A DNA stretch of 64,000 nt from Desulfurococcales archaeon. GTDB taxonomy: Archaea; Thermoproteota; Thermoprotei_A; Sulfolobales; WAQK01. Shown in pieces: positions 51,933-61,391 of this stretch. How positions within the stretch are numbered: the first letter of the stretch is position 1; the number at the start of each line of letters is the position of its first letter. The notes below the pieces were generated by a model. That model was not told the DNA's origin, ran no database searches, and saw only the letters and a list, made by a program, of their open reading frames with translations. Position numbers and translations under genes: made by a program. The stretch spans positions 62,001 to 126,000 of the forward strand of contig JALWQH010000043.1 of assembly GCA_027083135.1 (NCBI GenBank). Reading direction: 5' to 3'.

Positions 51933-52673
51933 ATGCTTAAATCTAAATATATTGGCCGCTACTATGCAGGGTTGGTGCGGAGCTTGAATAATGATCCTGC
52001 GGAGATAAGGGTGGCTGCAGGTGTTAGGAGGCTGGGAGCATACGTGGTATACGCCGAGGTAGAGGGGGTGCGCGTAGAGCATGGTAGAATAGATGTGAGG
52101 GAGCATGGCCGCCGCGTAGTAGAGATGGTTAGGCTGACATATACTCTTGAAACACTGCGGCTAAACCCTATCATAAGGGCATATAGGGATTTCATGTGGA
52201 GGATAGGCATAGATCCCACTAAGATAAGGCCTAGCAGCGAAGCCCTGGTGAGAAGGATCCTGAGGCACGGAGTATTCCCCCACATAAACAACGTGGTTGA
52301 CACAGGGAATATTGCAAGCGTGGAGACCTTGGTATCCCTAGGCCTATACGATGAGGATAGGGTTGCAGGGAGCCTTGAGCTGAGATTCGCGCGTGGAGGC
52401 GAGGCCTTCAACCCTATAGGCAGGCATGGTGAAAGGCTCACTGGAAGCGAGGTTGTCTTAGTTGATGATGAGGGAAAAGTGCTTCACGTATACCCCTACA
52501 GGGATTCACGTGAAACCATGATCAGGGAATCCACGCATAGGGTGCTCATAGTAGGTGCAGGTGTTTCAGGCATCCCTAGAAGCACTGTGGCCGAGGCTGT
52601 GGAGAGGACGGGCAGGTATCTTGAAATATATGCTTACGGACATGTATCCAGCAGTCCTAGAGAGGCGTCTTAG
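51933..52673 (+). CDS. Stand-alone B3/4-domain protein (PheRS-beta editing-domain-like)
   Basis: 'YRDFMWRIGIDPTKIRPSSEALVRRILRHGVFPHINNVVDTGNIASVET'. Confidence 0.88.
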   Translation: MLKSKYIGRYYAGLVRSLNNDPAEIRVAAGVRRLGAYVVYAEVEGVRVEHGRIDVREHGRRVVEMVRLTYTLETLRLNPIIRAYRDFMWRIGIDPTKIRPSSEALVRRILRHGVFPHINNVVDTGNIASVETLVSLGLYDEDRVAGSLELRFARGGEAFNPIGRHGERLTGSEVVLVDDEGKVLHVYPYRDSRETMIRESTHRVLIVGAGVSGIPRSTVAEAVERTGRYLEIYAYGHVSSSPREAS

Positions 52674-52675
52674 CC

Positions 52676-53515
52676 GTGGCTTCCCCCAAGGATCTGAGGA
52701 GAATAGTTCTACGAATAGCAGGCGAGGCTGCAGGTCTTCTAAGGGATCTTAGAAGCACATCAACATATTCTGAGATCATAAAGGGGACGAGGAACGTGGA
52801 TGATACAACTATAAGGGCTGACTGGGAGGCTGAGCAGCTAATTATAGATAGGCTTAGATCGGAGGGCCTGAGAGGCGTGATGCTTACCGAGGAGAGGGGT
52901 AAAGTGGATCTAGGCGGAGGCCCATTGATCTTCATAGTTGACCCTCTAGACGGCAGTAAAAACTATCTCTCAGGAATACCATGGTCCAGTGTAAGCATAG
53001 CTGTGGCTGATACTACTCGTGGAACACGGCTGGACAGCGTGGTTGCAGGCGCCGTGGCACCTGTATTCCAGGAGCCTCCCTACAGCTTCTCCGTGGATGA
53101 AGGATGCTTCCAGGCGTCGAGGCCTGTGAGAAGGCCTGAAAACCCTCTCCCAATGATATTCAGCTACTTTGAGGCTCCAGGAGTAGCCAGAATAGTGGAA
53201 CTCTATCGCGCCGCCACAGGGCATAAGGGCCCTGTTAGAAGCCTTGGAAGCGCTGCCCTCGAAATAATATATACTGCTCTGGGAAGAGCAGAGGTGTTCA
53301 TGGATGCTAGGGCAAGGCTACGCATAGTGGACATAGCTGCCGCTACAGCATTCGCCAGGCTCTGCGGCTCACCTGTCTCCGATATAAGGGGGATTGATAT
53401 CAATCCTCCTGTAACAGAGATGAGCAGGATAAACAGCCTACTAGTAGCGTTCAACGAGGAGAAATGGAGGATCGCTGTGAAGGCAGGTGAAACTTATAGC
53501 GGCATGCCTCATTAA
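52676..53515 (+). CDS. Inositol monophosphatase/FBPase-family phosphatase
   Basis: 'LTEERGK...LIFIVDPLDGSKNYLSGIPWSSVSIAV', 'MDARARLRIVDIAAATAFARL'. Confidence 0.9.
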   Translation: MASPKDLRRIVLRIAGEAAGLLRDLRSTSTYSEIIKGTRNVDDTTIRADWEAEQLIIDRLRSEGLRGVMLTEERGKVDLGGGPLIFIVDPLDGSKNYLSGIPWSSVSIAVADTTRGTRLDSVVAGAVAPVFQEPPYSFSVDEGCFQASRPVRRPENPLPMIFSYFEAPGVARIVELYRAATGHKGPVRSLGSAALEIIYTALGRAEVFMDARARLRIVDIAAATAFARLCGSPVSDIRGIDINPPVTEMSRINSLLVAFNEEKWRIAVKAGETYSGMPH

Positions 53516-54671
53516 AATAGCTGGAACAGCAATGATACTTGAGGTGGAGCAAATGGTGGAACCCAAGCTCCATAAGCTGAGAAGCATACTTGAGAGAGAG
53601 GGCCTGGATGCTGCAGTCATAACTAACCCCTCAAACATACAGTATTTCACAGGGGTTAGCGTGGGCGGCAGCATACTGGTAACCCCGGTGGACGGCAGCT
53701 CGCAGCTCCTAGTCCCACCATTAGAGTATCACAGGGCTATGAGGCTGTCAAGGCTTAGAGACCTGGAGATACGTCCCTACTATAAGTATAATCTTAAGGG
53801 CTTCGAGGCTCCAGGACTTATTAGGAAGGGAGTTTACGAGGCCCTGGAAACAGTGGTTGAAGAGCTAGGGGCTAAGCGTATCGGCAGTGATTTATCGGCA
53901 TCTCCAGCAGCACACGCCGAGAGAGTAAAGGCCAGGCTAGGCAACAGGCTGGAGAAAGACATAGCCGAGGAGATAGCTAGGGAGCGGTCAGTAAAGGATC
54001 CTGATGAAATTGAAGCTATGAGGAATGCAGCTAGAGTGGCTGAGAAAGCATTATCCAAGGCTATAGGCGAGCTTAAAGAAGGTATAAGCGAGCTTGAACT
54101 TGCAGGACTCATAGAATACTATATGAGGATGAATGGGGCAGAGGAATACGCGTTTCCAATCATAGTGGCATTCTCCGAGAATGCAGCCTACCCTCACGCA
54201 ACACCCTCTGGAAGGAAGCTTAGAAGAGGAGACCTAGTCTTAGTTGACCTGGGGGCAAGGATCAACGGCTATTGCAGTGACATGACGAGGACGATAGTTT
54301 TCGGAGAACCTGCTAGGAGGACTAGGCAGATATATGAGGCGGTAGTCGAGGCTGTCGAGGAGGGGATCAACGCGATCAGGCCTGGGAAAACAGGATCAGA
54401 GGTGGACTCTCATTCGAGGAGGATACTGGAGAAATACGGGCTTTCAAAATACTTCATCCATGCCCTAGGCCACGGTGTAGGGGTGGATGTACATGAGGCT
54501 CCGAGGCTATCCCCAGGCTCCAAGGATACGCTTAAGGAGGGGATGATCGTTACAGTTGAGCCAGGAGTATATGTTCCAGGCCTCCTAGGCATAAGGGTTG
54601 AGGATATGGTGCTGGTCAGGCAGGAGGGGTCAGAGGTTCTTACAAGCCTTCAGAGAATATGGGTCGTCTAG
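53487..54671 (+). CDS. M24 family metallopeptidase (Xaa-Pro dipeptidase)
   Basis: 'RRGDLVLVDLGARINGYCSDMTRTIVFG', 'IHALGHGVGVDVHEAPRLSPGS', 'GMIVTVEPGVYVPGLLGIRVEDMVLV'. Confidence 0.95.
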   Translation: MKLIAACLIKIAGTAMILEVEQMVEPKLHKLRSILEREGLDAAVITNPSNIQYFTGVSVGGSILVTPVDGSSQLLVPPLEYHRAMRLSRLRDLEIRPYYKYNLKGFEAPGLIRKGVYEALETVVEELGAKRIGSDLSASPAAHAERVKARLGNRLEKDIAEEIARERSVKDPDEIEAMRNAARVAEKALSKAIGELKEGISELELAGLIEYYMRMNGAEEYAFPIIVAFSENAAYPHATPSGRKLRRGDLVLVDLGARINGYCSDMTRTIVFGEPARRTRQIYEAVVEAVEEGINAIRPGKTGSEVDSHSRRILEKYGLSKYFIHALGHGVGVDVHEAPRLSPGSKDTLKEGMIVTVEPGVYVPGLLGIRVEDMVLVRQEGSEVLTSLQRIWVV

Positions 54672-54691
54672 GTAGAATTCAATAATTCTGC

Positions 54692-55678
54692 GTGGAAGCC
54701 TTGGAGAACCCGATAATAATAACCCATATTGATCTAGACGGCGTGGCTGCAGCGGCAGTATACTGTAGGCTTAAGGGATGCAGGCCTGATAAGGCCAGAA
54801 TAATGTTCGCGGAGCCTGAAACCCTGCCTAGAGTTCTTGGAGAAGTGGCAGGCTGGATCAATGGGGAAACACTGGTTATATCAGACTTAGGGCCTAATGC
54901 CGAAAGCTTCGAAAACATTGTTGGTTCCCTTAGAAGAATAGTGGATAAGGCCTCTGAAGTACGGTGGTTTGACCATCACGTATGGGAAGAGGAGTGGACG
55001 AGGAGGATCAAGGAGTTAGGCGTGAAGCTCTATGTCGACAGGGATACCTGTGCTACAGGCGTGGTTGCAAGACATGTGGGTGCTGATGTAGACGAGGTTA
55101 CGCTTGAAATAGTGAGGGCCACGTGTGCCGCCGACATGTGGCTGTGGGATCATCCTCTCGCACCTAAGCTCTTCAGGATAATAGGCCGGTATAGGGGAGC
55201 TAAGGGTGATCAATGGAATAGGCGTATCCTCAGCCTCTTAGCGCAGGGCGTATTGTGGAGCGATGAGCTTCAAGAGGTTCTCGAGGAATATGTTGATCTA
55301 GAGTTAAAGGGATATGTGAAAGGGCTTGCAAGAACAGAGGTTCTCACGGTTAATGGCTGCAAGGTAGCCATCCTGGCAGGCTTTGGAGGCCCGCCAGGCA
55401 ACAGCCTCTTAGCGGCATATATTCTCTCACGTACAGGCGCTGATATAGCTGTAATTACGCGTAGATATTCCTCACTGTCACTACGCTCCAGGAGGATAAA
55501 TGTGAGGAGAATAGCCGTCGAGCTGGGGGGAGGAGGCCATCCGGCAGCCTCGGGGGCCATGGTGGCCATGCCCCTACATGTCAGGCTGCTGGGAATGATA
55601 ATACCCTTTGTTAAGAAAAGATGGTTTAAGAACCTGGTTAGAAAAGCTGTTAGAAGGGCTGGATGCATACCTCAATAG
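54692..55678 (+). CDS. DHH-family phosphoesterase
   Basis: 'IIITHIDLDGVAAAAVYCR', 'VRWFDHHVWEEEWT', 'ELGGGGHPAASGAMVAM'. Confidence 0.88.
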   Translation: MEALENPIIITHIDLDGVAAAAVYCRLKGCRPDKARIMFAEPETLPRVLGEVAGWINGETLVISDLGPNAESFENIVGSLRRIVDKASEVRWFDHHVWEEEWTRRIKELGVKLYVDRDTCATGVVARHVGADVDEVTLEIVRATCAADMWLWDHPLAPKLFRIIGRYRGAKGDQWNRRILSLLAQGVLWSDELQEVLEEYVDLELKGYVKGLARTEVLTVNGCKVAILAGFGGPPGNSLLAAYILSRTGADIAVITRRYSSLSLRSRRINVRRIAVELGGGGHPAASGAMVAMPLHVRLLGMIIPFVKKRWFKNLVRKAVRRAGCIPQ

Positions 55679-55774
55679 ATTACTTGTTACTTGGGAGAGC
55701 TTATTATTAGGAAGGCTGCCTAGATAACCTCTAGAACTAATTGCCCCCATGCGTGTAAGCGAGGTTTAGGGGAA

Positions 55775-56935
55775 ATGGTCACCAATCTCCCCGCCGAGGC
55801 TAGGGCTAAGTGGATAAAGGTCATGGAGGCTAAAACCCCCGAGGAGAAACTAGCGGCGCTCCAGGAGTTCTTATCCGCTGTCCCCAAACATAAGGGTACT
55901 GAGAACCTCGTCCTATGGGCTAGGCGCCGCATGGCGGTTCTAAGGGAGGAAATAGAGGAGAGGAAGAGGAGGAGGGGGGGAGGCTATAGTTTCTTCGTTG
56001 AGAAGGAGGGGGCAGCACAGATGGTGCTGCTAGGCCCGCCTAACAGCGGTAAGAGCAGTGTTCTTGCAAGGCTTACCAATGCTAGGCCCCTCGTAGCATC
56101 CTACCCCTACACTACTGTTAAACCTCAACCCGGCATGCTTACCTATAAGGACGTCCAGATACAGCTTATAGATACCCCTGCCCTCTCAGAGGAGGGTGGA
56201 GGGCTGAACTCCAGGATCATAGGTTTAGCTAGAAACGCGGACGGCATCATAATAGTTGTCGGGCTGGATGAGGGCTTCCTAGAGCAATACAGGCTTGTAG
56301 TCAGAAAACTAGAGGAGGCTAACATAGTTGTGAGGAAGCCTAAGGGGAGAGTCGTGGTGGAACGTATGAGGGGAGCAGGCGACGTAAAGGTCATTGTTTC
56401 AGGTAGGATGATAGGGTACACGGTAAGCGATGTTAAGGCCCTGCTACGCAGCTACAGGGTCTACAGTGCGCTTGTCAGAATCTATGGTGAGACGACGCTT
56501 GACGATGTTGAGAAAGCCATATTTGAAAACACCTCCTATAAGCCCACCATCGTTCTCGCGAATAAGGCTGACCTGCCGGGATCGGCCGTAAGGTTTAAGA
56601 GGCTTAAAAAAGAGGTTCCGCCTACAATCCCAGTGATCCCTGTCTCAGCGCTCAGGAACAAGGGGTTCGAAGTAGTAGGTGAAGCCATCTTTAATGTGCT
56701 AGGCCTAATACGCGTTTATACTAAGCAGCCCAACGGAGAGGTGGCAGACAGGCCTCTAGTGCTTAGGCAGGGCGCCACAATACTGGATGTTGCCAGAGCT
56801 GTCCACAGCAGGCTTGTCAGAAACTTCAGGTTTGCGAAAATATGGGGTCCCTCAGCAAAGTATCCGGGCGAGCGGGTTGGAATGGACCATGTGGTGATGG
56901 ATGGAGATATAGTGGAAATACATGCTAGAGGATAG
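55775..56935 (+). CDS. DRG/Obg-type GTPase with C-terminal TGS domain
   Basis: 'VLLGPPNSGKSSVLARLTNARPLVASYPYTTVKPQPGML', 'NKADLPGS', C-terminal TGS. Confidence 0.92.
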   Translation: MVTNLPAEARAKWIKVMEAKTPEEKLAALQEFLSAVPKHKGTENLVLWARRRMAVLREEIEERKRRRGGGYSFFVEKEGAAQMVLLGPPNSGKSSVLARLTNARPLVASYPYTTVKPQPGMLTYKDVQIQLIDTPALSEEGGGLNSRIIGLARNADGIIIVVGLDEGFLEQYRLVVRKLEEANIVVRKPKGRVVVERMRGAGDVKVIVSGRMIGYTVSDVKALLRSYRVYSALVRIYGETTLDDVEKAIFENTSYKPTIVLANKADLPGSAVRFKRLKKEVPPTIPVIPVSALRNKGFEVVGEAIFNVLGLIRVYTKQPNGEVADRPLVLRQGATILDVARAVHSRLVRNFRFAKIWGPSAKYPGERVGMDHVVMDGDIVEIHARG

Positions 56936-56963
56936 GTGTAATGATGCATGCTCTCCGGAATAC

Positions 56964-57401
56964 TCAGCGCCTAGGGATTATTACCTCAACTATCTTGTCA
57001 TGTGTCCTGATCTTCATATTTGCTGGATCAGCGTCTGGAGGCAAAGGTATGACCTTCCTATACTCGCTGAAAGACACGTGTCTCTGAATTGTGCCCCACT
57101 TCTCGAATTTTATGCTTGTCTGAAGCTTACATGAAACCACCAGCTTGTCTCCCCTAGCCTCGACTTGAAGGGTCCCTAGATCAGCTCCAGCCAGATCAAA
57201 TCTCAGCACATATGCCTCAGGAGCCTTATATATGGAGTAGAGGGGCTCAAGTTTGCCTGAAGCATCCCACATCGGCTCCTCATGCCCGAATACCCTCTCA
57301 GCCTCGCTGAACATATCTTCTATCTCCTTCTCCATGCGTTCAAACTCCTTCCTTATTCTCCGCCTAATCTCATCTATGAGGCTCATAGCTGATCCCCCCA
57401 C
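56964..57401 (-). CDS. Hsp20/alpha-crystallin-family protein
   Basis: 145 aa, 'EAYVLRFDLAGADLGTLQVEARGDKLVVSCKL'. Confidence 0.75.
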   Translation of the reverse strand: MGGSAMSLIDEIRRRIRKEFERMEKEIEDMFSEAERVFGHEEPMWDASGKLEPLYSIYKAPEAYVLRFDLAGADLGTLQVEARGDKLVVSCKLQTSIKFEKWGTIQRHVSFSEYRKVIPLPPDADPANMKIRTHDKIVEVIIPRR

Positions 57402-57402
57402 C

Positions 57403-58194
57403 TCAGGTATACATTAGGGGGATCTGCTGCTCATAGCCTTTCTGCATCTGGGCTAAAGCTTTCCGCGTATTCTTCATGAGTTCCCTTGTCTTTATCCTTA
57501 TAAGCTCCGCCTCGTCTAGCAGTGCTTTAACATTTATCTCGGCGCCAATGATCTTTGATAAGGCTTGGAGAACCTGTGCGGCAGCCTCGGGGTCGGGGAA
57601 ATCAGGGAAGGATTCCGATAGTATTATTATATTGTTCACTCTCCTCCTGCTAGCTTCCTTAAGTATTGCTGCATATGGGCCTACGAGGAAGCCCTCCACG
57701 AATCTCTCCGCCTCCAGTTTTCCTCCCAGCTCTACAGCCTTATCAGTATTGGCTATCCAGTATACTCTAAGCTTCTTCAACTCCAGCCTGTTAGGGACAG
57801 CCATTCCTAGGAGTGATACAATATAGTCTATGCCTCTCTTAGAAGCATAGTCGACTAAAGCATAGGATAACGGGTATATGGCGGAGGGGCTCATAGCGGT
57901 TTCTGAAACCATGGCTAACACATTATTCTTGGCAAAAAGCCTTACAGGAAGCCTCGGCTCGCCTTTATGGACAACTATCATTGGAGGGAAGAATCTATCG
58001 GAATCTATTCCCCCGATCTCCTCTAAGCCAAGGGTTCTTACCAAGTGGCTTGTAGCTATGGGGCCCACCAGCCCAGTATCCGGGAGGCCTAGTACTAGGA
58101 ATGACGGTTTCTCTAGCTCGTACTCCTTGTATTCATGGATGGCGAGGCCATCATACGACTCAGTGTAAATGGGCCTCTTCAAAGGGCACCTCAC
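57403..58194 (-). CDS. PAC2-family protein
   Basis: 'FLVLGLPDTGLVGPIATSHLVRTLGLEEIGGID', 'VNNIIILSESFPDFPDPEAAAQVLQALSKI'. Confidence 0.9.
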   Translation of the reverse strand: MRCPLKRPIYTESYDGLAIHEYKEYELEKPSFLVLGLPDTGLVGPIATSHLVRTLGLEEIGGIDSDRFFPPMIVVHKGEPRLPVRLFAKNNVLAMVSETAMSPSAIYPLSYALVDYASKRGIDYIVSLLGMAVPNRLELKKLRVYWIANTDKAVELGGKLEAERFVEGFLVGPYAAILKEASRRRVNNIIILSESFPDFPDPEAAAQVLQALSKIIGAEINVKALLDEAELIRIKTRELMKNTRKALAQMQKGYEQQIPLMYT

Positions 58195-58619
58195 CCTCCT
58201 TCAGCTTTCCGTATCCTCTCAGCATATTGCTGGGGTGTCAGCAGTTCATCATACTTGGATTTATCAGCTGGTCTTAACGCGAATATCCATCCCTCACCAT
58301 AGGGGTCATCGTTTATTAGTTCAGGTTGATCTAGAAGCTTCTCGTTAATGAGCTCGACTACACCGTCAAGGGGAGTGTAGATATCGGCTACTGATTTTAT
58401 TGACTCTACGACTGCTATGGATTCCCCTGCCTTTACCTCGGAGCCTGTTTCAGGAAGCTCTACTGATACTATGTCCTTCAGCTTCTTCTGCGCGTAGTCG
58501 GTTATCCCCACCTTCGCCAGCTCTCCTTCAAGCTTAACCCACTCATCGCTCTCCGTGTATCTTCTATCCGTAAGCACTAGGTATCCGTTGACCTTTATCT
58601 CCTCCAAACATATCACCAT
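58191..58619 (-). CDS. gcvH: Glycine cleavage system H protein
   Basis: 'VKLEGELAKVGITDYAQKKLKDIVSVELPETGSEVKAGESIAVVESIKSVADIYTPLDG'. Confidence 0.95.
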   Translation of the reverse strand: MVICLEEIKVNGYLVLTDRRYTESDEWVKLEGELAKVGITDYAQKKLKDIVSVELPETGSEVKAGESIAVVESIKSVADIYTPLDGVVELINEKLLDQPELINDDPYGEGWIFALRPADKSKYDELLTPQQYAERIRKAEGG

Positions 58620-58620
58620 A

Positions 58621-59718
58621 TTATTTCTTTAGTAATGGGAAGTCAAGTATTTTTGCCCTCTGAACTCTGCCTCTAATATCTATTTGCACCTCAAGGCCTA
58701 TTAATGCATGCTTGGATTCAACATACCCCATCCCTATGCCCCGCCTCAGCACAGGCGAGTAGTTGCCGCTGGTTATACGCCCTATCTCCTCTCCTTCAAC
58801 CAGTATCCTGTAATTCTCTCTGGGTATGCCTCTCTCTCCTTTCTTCATCTTCACAGCTACGCGCACCCTCTCCACACCCTTCCTAATGATCTCGCGGAGA
58901 GCCTCATATCCAACATAGTTGGTTTTGCCTGGAGTATATACCCAGTACCTAGCCTCAAGGGGATTGGTTTCCTCATCTATGTCGTGGCCGTAAAGCACGA
59001 ATCCCACCTCGAGTCTAAGGGTATCTCTTGCTGCAAGGCCTGCAGGCTTCACACCCATCTCCACCAGTCTTCTAAGCACCACTGCGGCGTTTCTGGGCTC
59101 AGCTATTATTTCGAAGCCATCCTCCCCTGTCCAACCGCTGCGGCTTACTAGGAAGGCTTTAGTGTCGCCGAGCCGTACATCCCGCTGGAATCTCAGCATC
59201 TTTAGGCCTAGTACGGAGTCATCTGCCCCCAGCTTCTCCACGTATTCCGAGGAGCGTGGGCCTTGGAGGGCAAGCATGACTAGCTTAGCCGTAGCATCCT
59301 CTATCTCCACATCGTATCCAAGCTTGGATCTCCATGACTTCAGCCATCCTAGAACCTTCTCAATGTTGGCTGCATTGCACACCAGCATCCACTCGTTTTC
59401 CCCGAGATTATATAGCATCACATCATCTCTGAACCCTGCATTCTCGTTGAGAAGCGCTGTGGGCCCCGACATCGAGCCTACGCTAACCTTGCTCAGACTT
59501 TTCGGAACCATGTATTCCAGGAAATCATATACATGGCTCCCCCTAAGCAGTATTCTACCCATGTGGCTTACATCGAACACCCCTGCATTGCTTCTCACAG
59601 CTAGATGCTCCTTCACCGTGCTCTCATAAATCATGGGTGTTTCCCATCCCTCAAACTCCCCGAACTCTGCTCCAAGCTCCTTATGCACCTCCCTAAGAGG
59701 AATCCTCCTCAAACCCAT
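58621..59718 (-). CDS. gcvT: Aminomethyltransferase
   Basis: 'EVHKELGAEFGEFEGWETPMIYESTVKEHLAVRSNAGVFDVSHMG'. Confidence 0.96.
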   Translation of the reverse strand: MGLRRIPLREVHKELGAEFGEFEGWETPMIYESTVKEHLAVRSNAGVFDVSHMGRILLRGSHVYDFLEYMVPKSLSKVSVGSMSGPTALLNENAGFRDDVMLYNLGENEWMLVCNAANIEKVLGWLKSWRSKLGYDVEIEDATAKLVMLALQGPRSSEYVEKLGADDSVLGLKMLRFQRDVRLGDTKAFLVSRSGWTGEDGFEIIAEPRNAAVVLRRLVEMGVKPAGLAARDTLRLEVGFVLYGHDIDEETNPLEARYWVYTPGKTNYVGYEALREIIRKGVERVRVAVKMKKGERGIPRENYRILVEGEEIGRITSGNYSPVLRRGIGMGYVESKHALIGLEVQIDIRGRVQRAKILDFPLLKK

Positions 59719-59797
59719 AGCTCACATCCACTATGATTTTCCACGCTGAGGATAAACAACTTATGGTTCACGGCTACAGGGCCTAGGCTCGAGAATG

Positions 59798-60337
59798 CTA
59801 TGTAACGGCACTATATATTCTGGGAAACACGTATACCTCAACAAAACCCCCTGCAAGGAAAAGCGCCACTGCTGCTAGGAGGCCTAGGATCAGGGCTCCG
59901 CGGCTCCCCCTAATATATGAGGCTACTCCCCCTCTTAGGGCAGCATAGAGGCCCAGCAGCTCGAGATACGTGTGGGGTGATAGGAGGAGGGCTAAATACG
60001 GTGTAATGGAGGAAAACCCTGCAGCCATCATGCTTGATGACAGTATGAGTAATGCTAGGGGGAATGCTAGGAGACCTGGCCTACGGCGCAGCGCCTCTCT
60101 AACCCTTTTATCGCGGCTTTCGAGGATCAGCAGCCTGGAGGCTGGGGCTATGCGCCTTACTGCGGCGTCACTGTATTTATCCATGCAGGGCGCACCCAAC
60201 GCTATAAATAATGAGAAACCCGTAGCTGTTGACGTGTTCGCTGACGCTATTATGAGGGCCTTCTCAACACATGCTTCAAGACGCTCAGCAATACCTAGCA
60301 GAAATGGGGAGAGGCTTATGGCTGCTATAAGGATCAT
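59798..60337 (-). CDS. SpoIIM-like (DUF95) membrane protein
   Basis: 179 aa, multiple TM, 'LSPHTYLELLGLYAALRGG'. Confidence 0.55.
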   Translation of the reverse strand: MILIAAISLSPFLLGIAERLEACVEKALIIASANTSTATGFSLFIALGAPCMDKYSDAAVRRIAPASRLLILESRDKRVREALRRRPGLLAFPLALLILSSSMMAAGFSSITPYLALLLSPHTYLELLGLYAALRGGVASYIRGSRGALILGLLAAVALFLAGGFVEVYVFPRIYSAVT

Positions 60338-60391
60338 TGATGCTGATAGGAGTAGTAGTATGCAGTTATCACGCTGTATCTCAAGGCACCT

Positions 60392-61288
60392 CTAGCTTCT
60401 AGCTTTAAATACTATTCTCATACCTGAATAAAGCTTCTCGAAACCCTCCCCGAACTCCTCGCTAAGCATCTTCTCAGCCTTGAAGCCCGTGCAGTGTCCA
60501 GGATATATTTTCTCCACTCCTAGTTCCTTCAGCTTCTCGGCGGTTTCCCTAATATCCTCCTCCTTGTAGGAGTGCATATGGAATCCTCCTAACACTGCAT
60601 ATACGTTATCGTTGAACAGCCTTGATGCATGGGAGGCAATATTAGCTATGCCTGAATGGCTGCATCCCCCCACGACTATTACGCCCAGCCCCTCAACCCT
60701 GACAGCTATCCCCGTATCGTCAGGGATATCGTCGGGTACAACCTCCCCTGTCTCCAGGATTGTGTAGAAGCCCCTCCTATACTGGGAGACATCCATATCC
60801 CCCTTTATTTCTCCTAGGTAAAATGTGTCTGGAGCTACTTTAAGAGGAGCCCTTGTTAACAGAAGCTTGGCGTTAAGTCTCTCCAGATCACCCCTAGAAT
60901 ACGGTATGCCTATGTCCAAGCTAACCCTGTTCTCACCCACATATAAGGCAGGCTTAAACAGCCATGGATGGCCTACTATGATAGGCCTCTTCCTCCCAGC
61001 CATCTGTTCTGCAGCGTGGAGGAGGCCTCCCGTATGATCATAATGTCTATGTGAAAGCACTATTACATCTATGCCTCCTAGATCTACTCCAAGCCTCTCC
61101 GCATTGTGTTTTAGGGTCTCTCCAGTCTGCCCCGTGTCGAAGAGGATGCTTGCCGATGAGCCGTCATCGAACTTTAAGTCTAGGTGCACTGATAAGCCGT
61201 GCTCGGCTAGCAGCCCCCTGATCCCTGCGTAGTTCTCTACAAGCATTGTGACTATAAGCCCGGTAATGCGGCGTGGCATAACTCTCAC
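60392..61288 (-). CDS. MBL-fold metallohydrolase (dihydropterin/RFA-P synthase-like)
   Basis: 'LFDTGQTGETLKHNAERLGVDLGGIDVIVLSHRHYDHTGGL', 'GCSHSGIANI', 'LGGFHMHSY'. Confidence 0.85.
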   Translation of the reverse strand: MRVMPRRITGLIVTMLVENYAGIRGLLAEHGLSVHLDLKFDDGSSASILFDTGQTGETLKHNAERLGVDLGGIDVIVLSHRHYDHTGGLLHAAEQMAGRKRPIIVGHPWLFKPALYVGENRVSLDIGIPYSRGDLERLNAKLLLTRAPLKVAPDTFYLGEIKGDMDVSQYRRGFYTILETGEVVPDDIPDDTGIAVRVEGLGVIVVGGCSHSGIANIASHASRLFNDNVYAVLGGFHMHSYKEEDIRETAEKLKELGVEKIYPGHCTGFKAEKMLSEEFGEGFEKLYSGMRIVFKARS

Positions 61289-61296
61289 CCTATAAA

Positions 61297-61319
61297 TTAT
61301 TCTCTTCCCAGCAGAATAA
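61297..61319. promoter_or_regulatory. Inverted repeat in divergent MBL/gcvPA promoter
   Basis: TTATTCT-cttcccagc-AGAATAA. Confidence 0.35.
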
Positions 61320-61391
61320 AATTATCTCCATAACCCTGTATAATAGTCCTGTTTTTATGCTCTGGCTTCCTTAGAACTATGTGGCTGATGC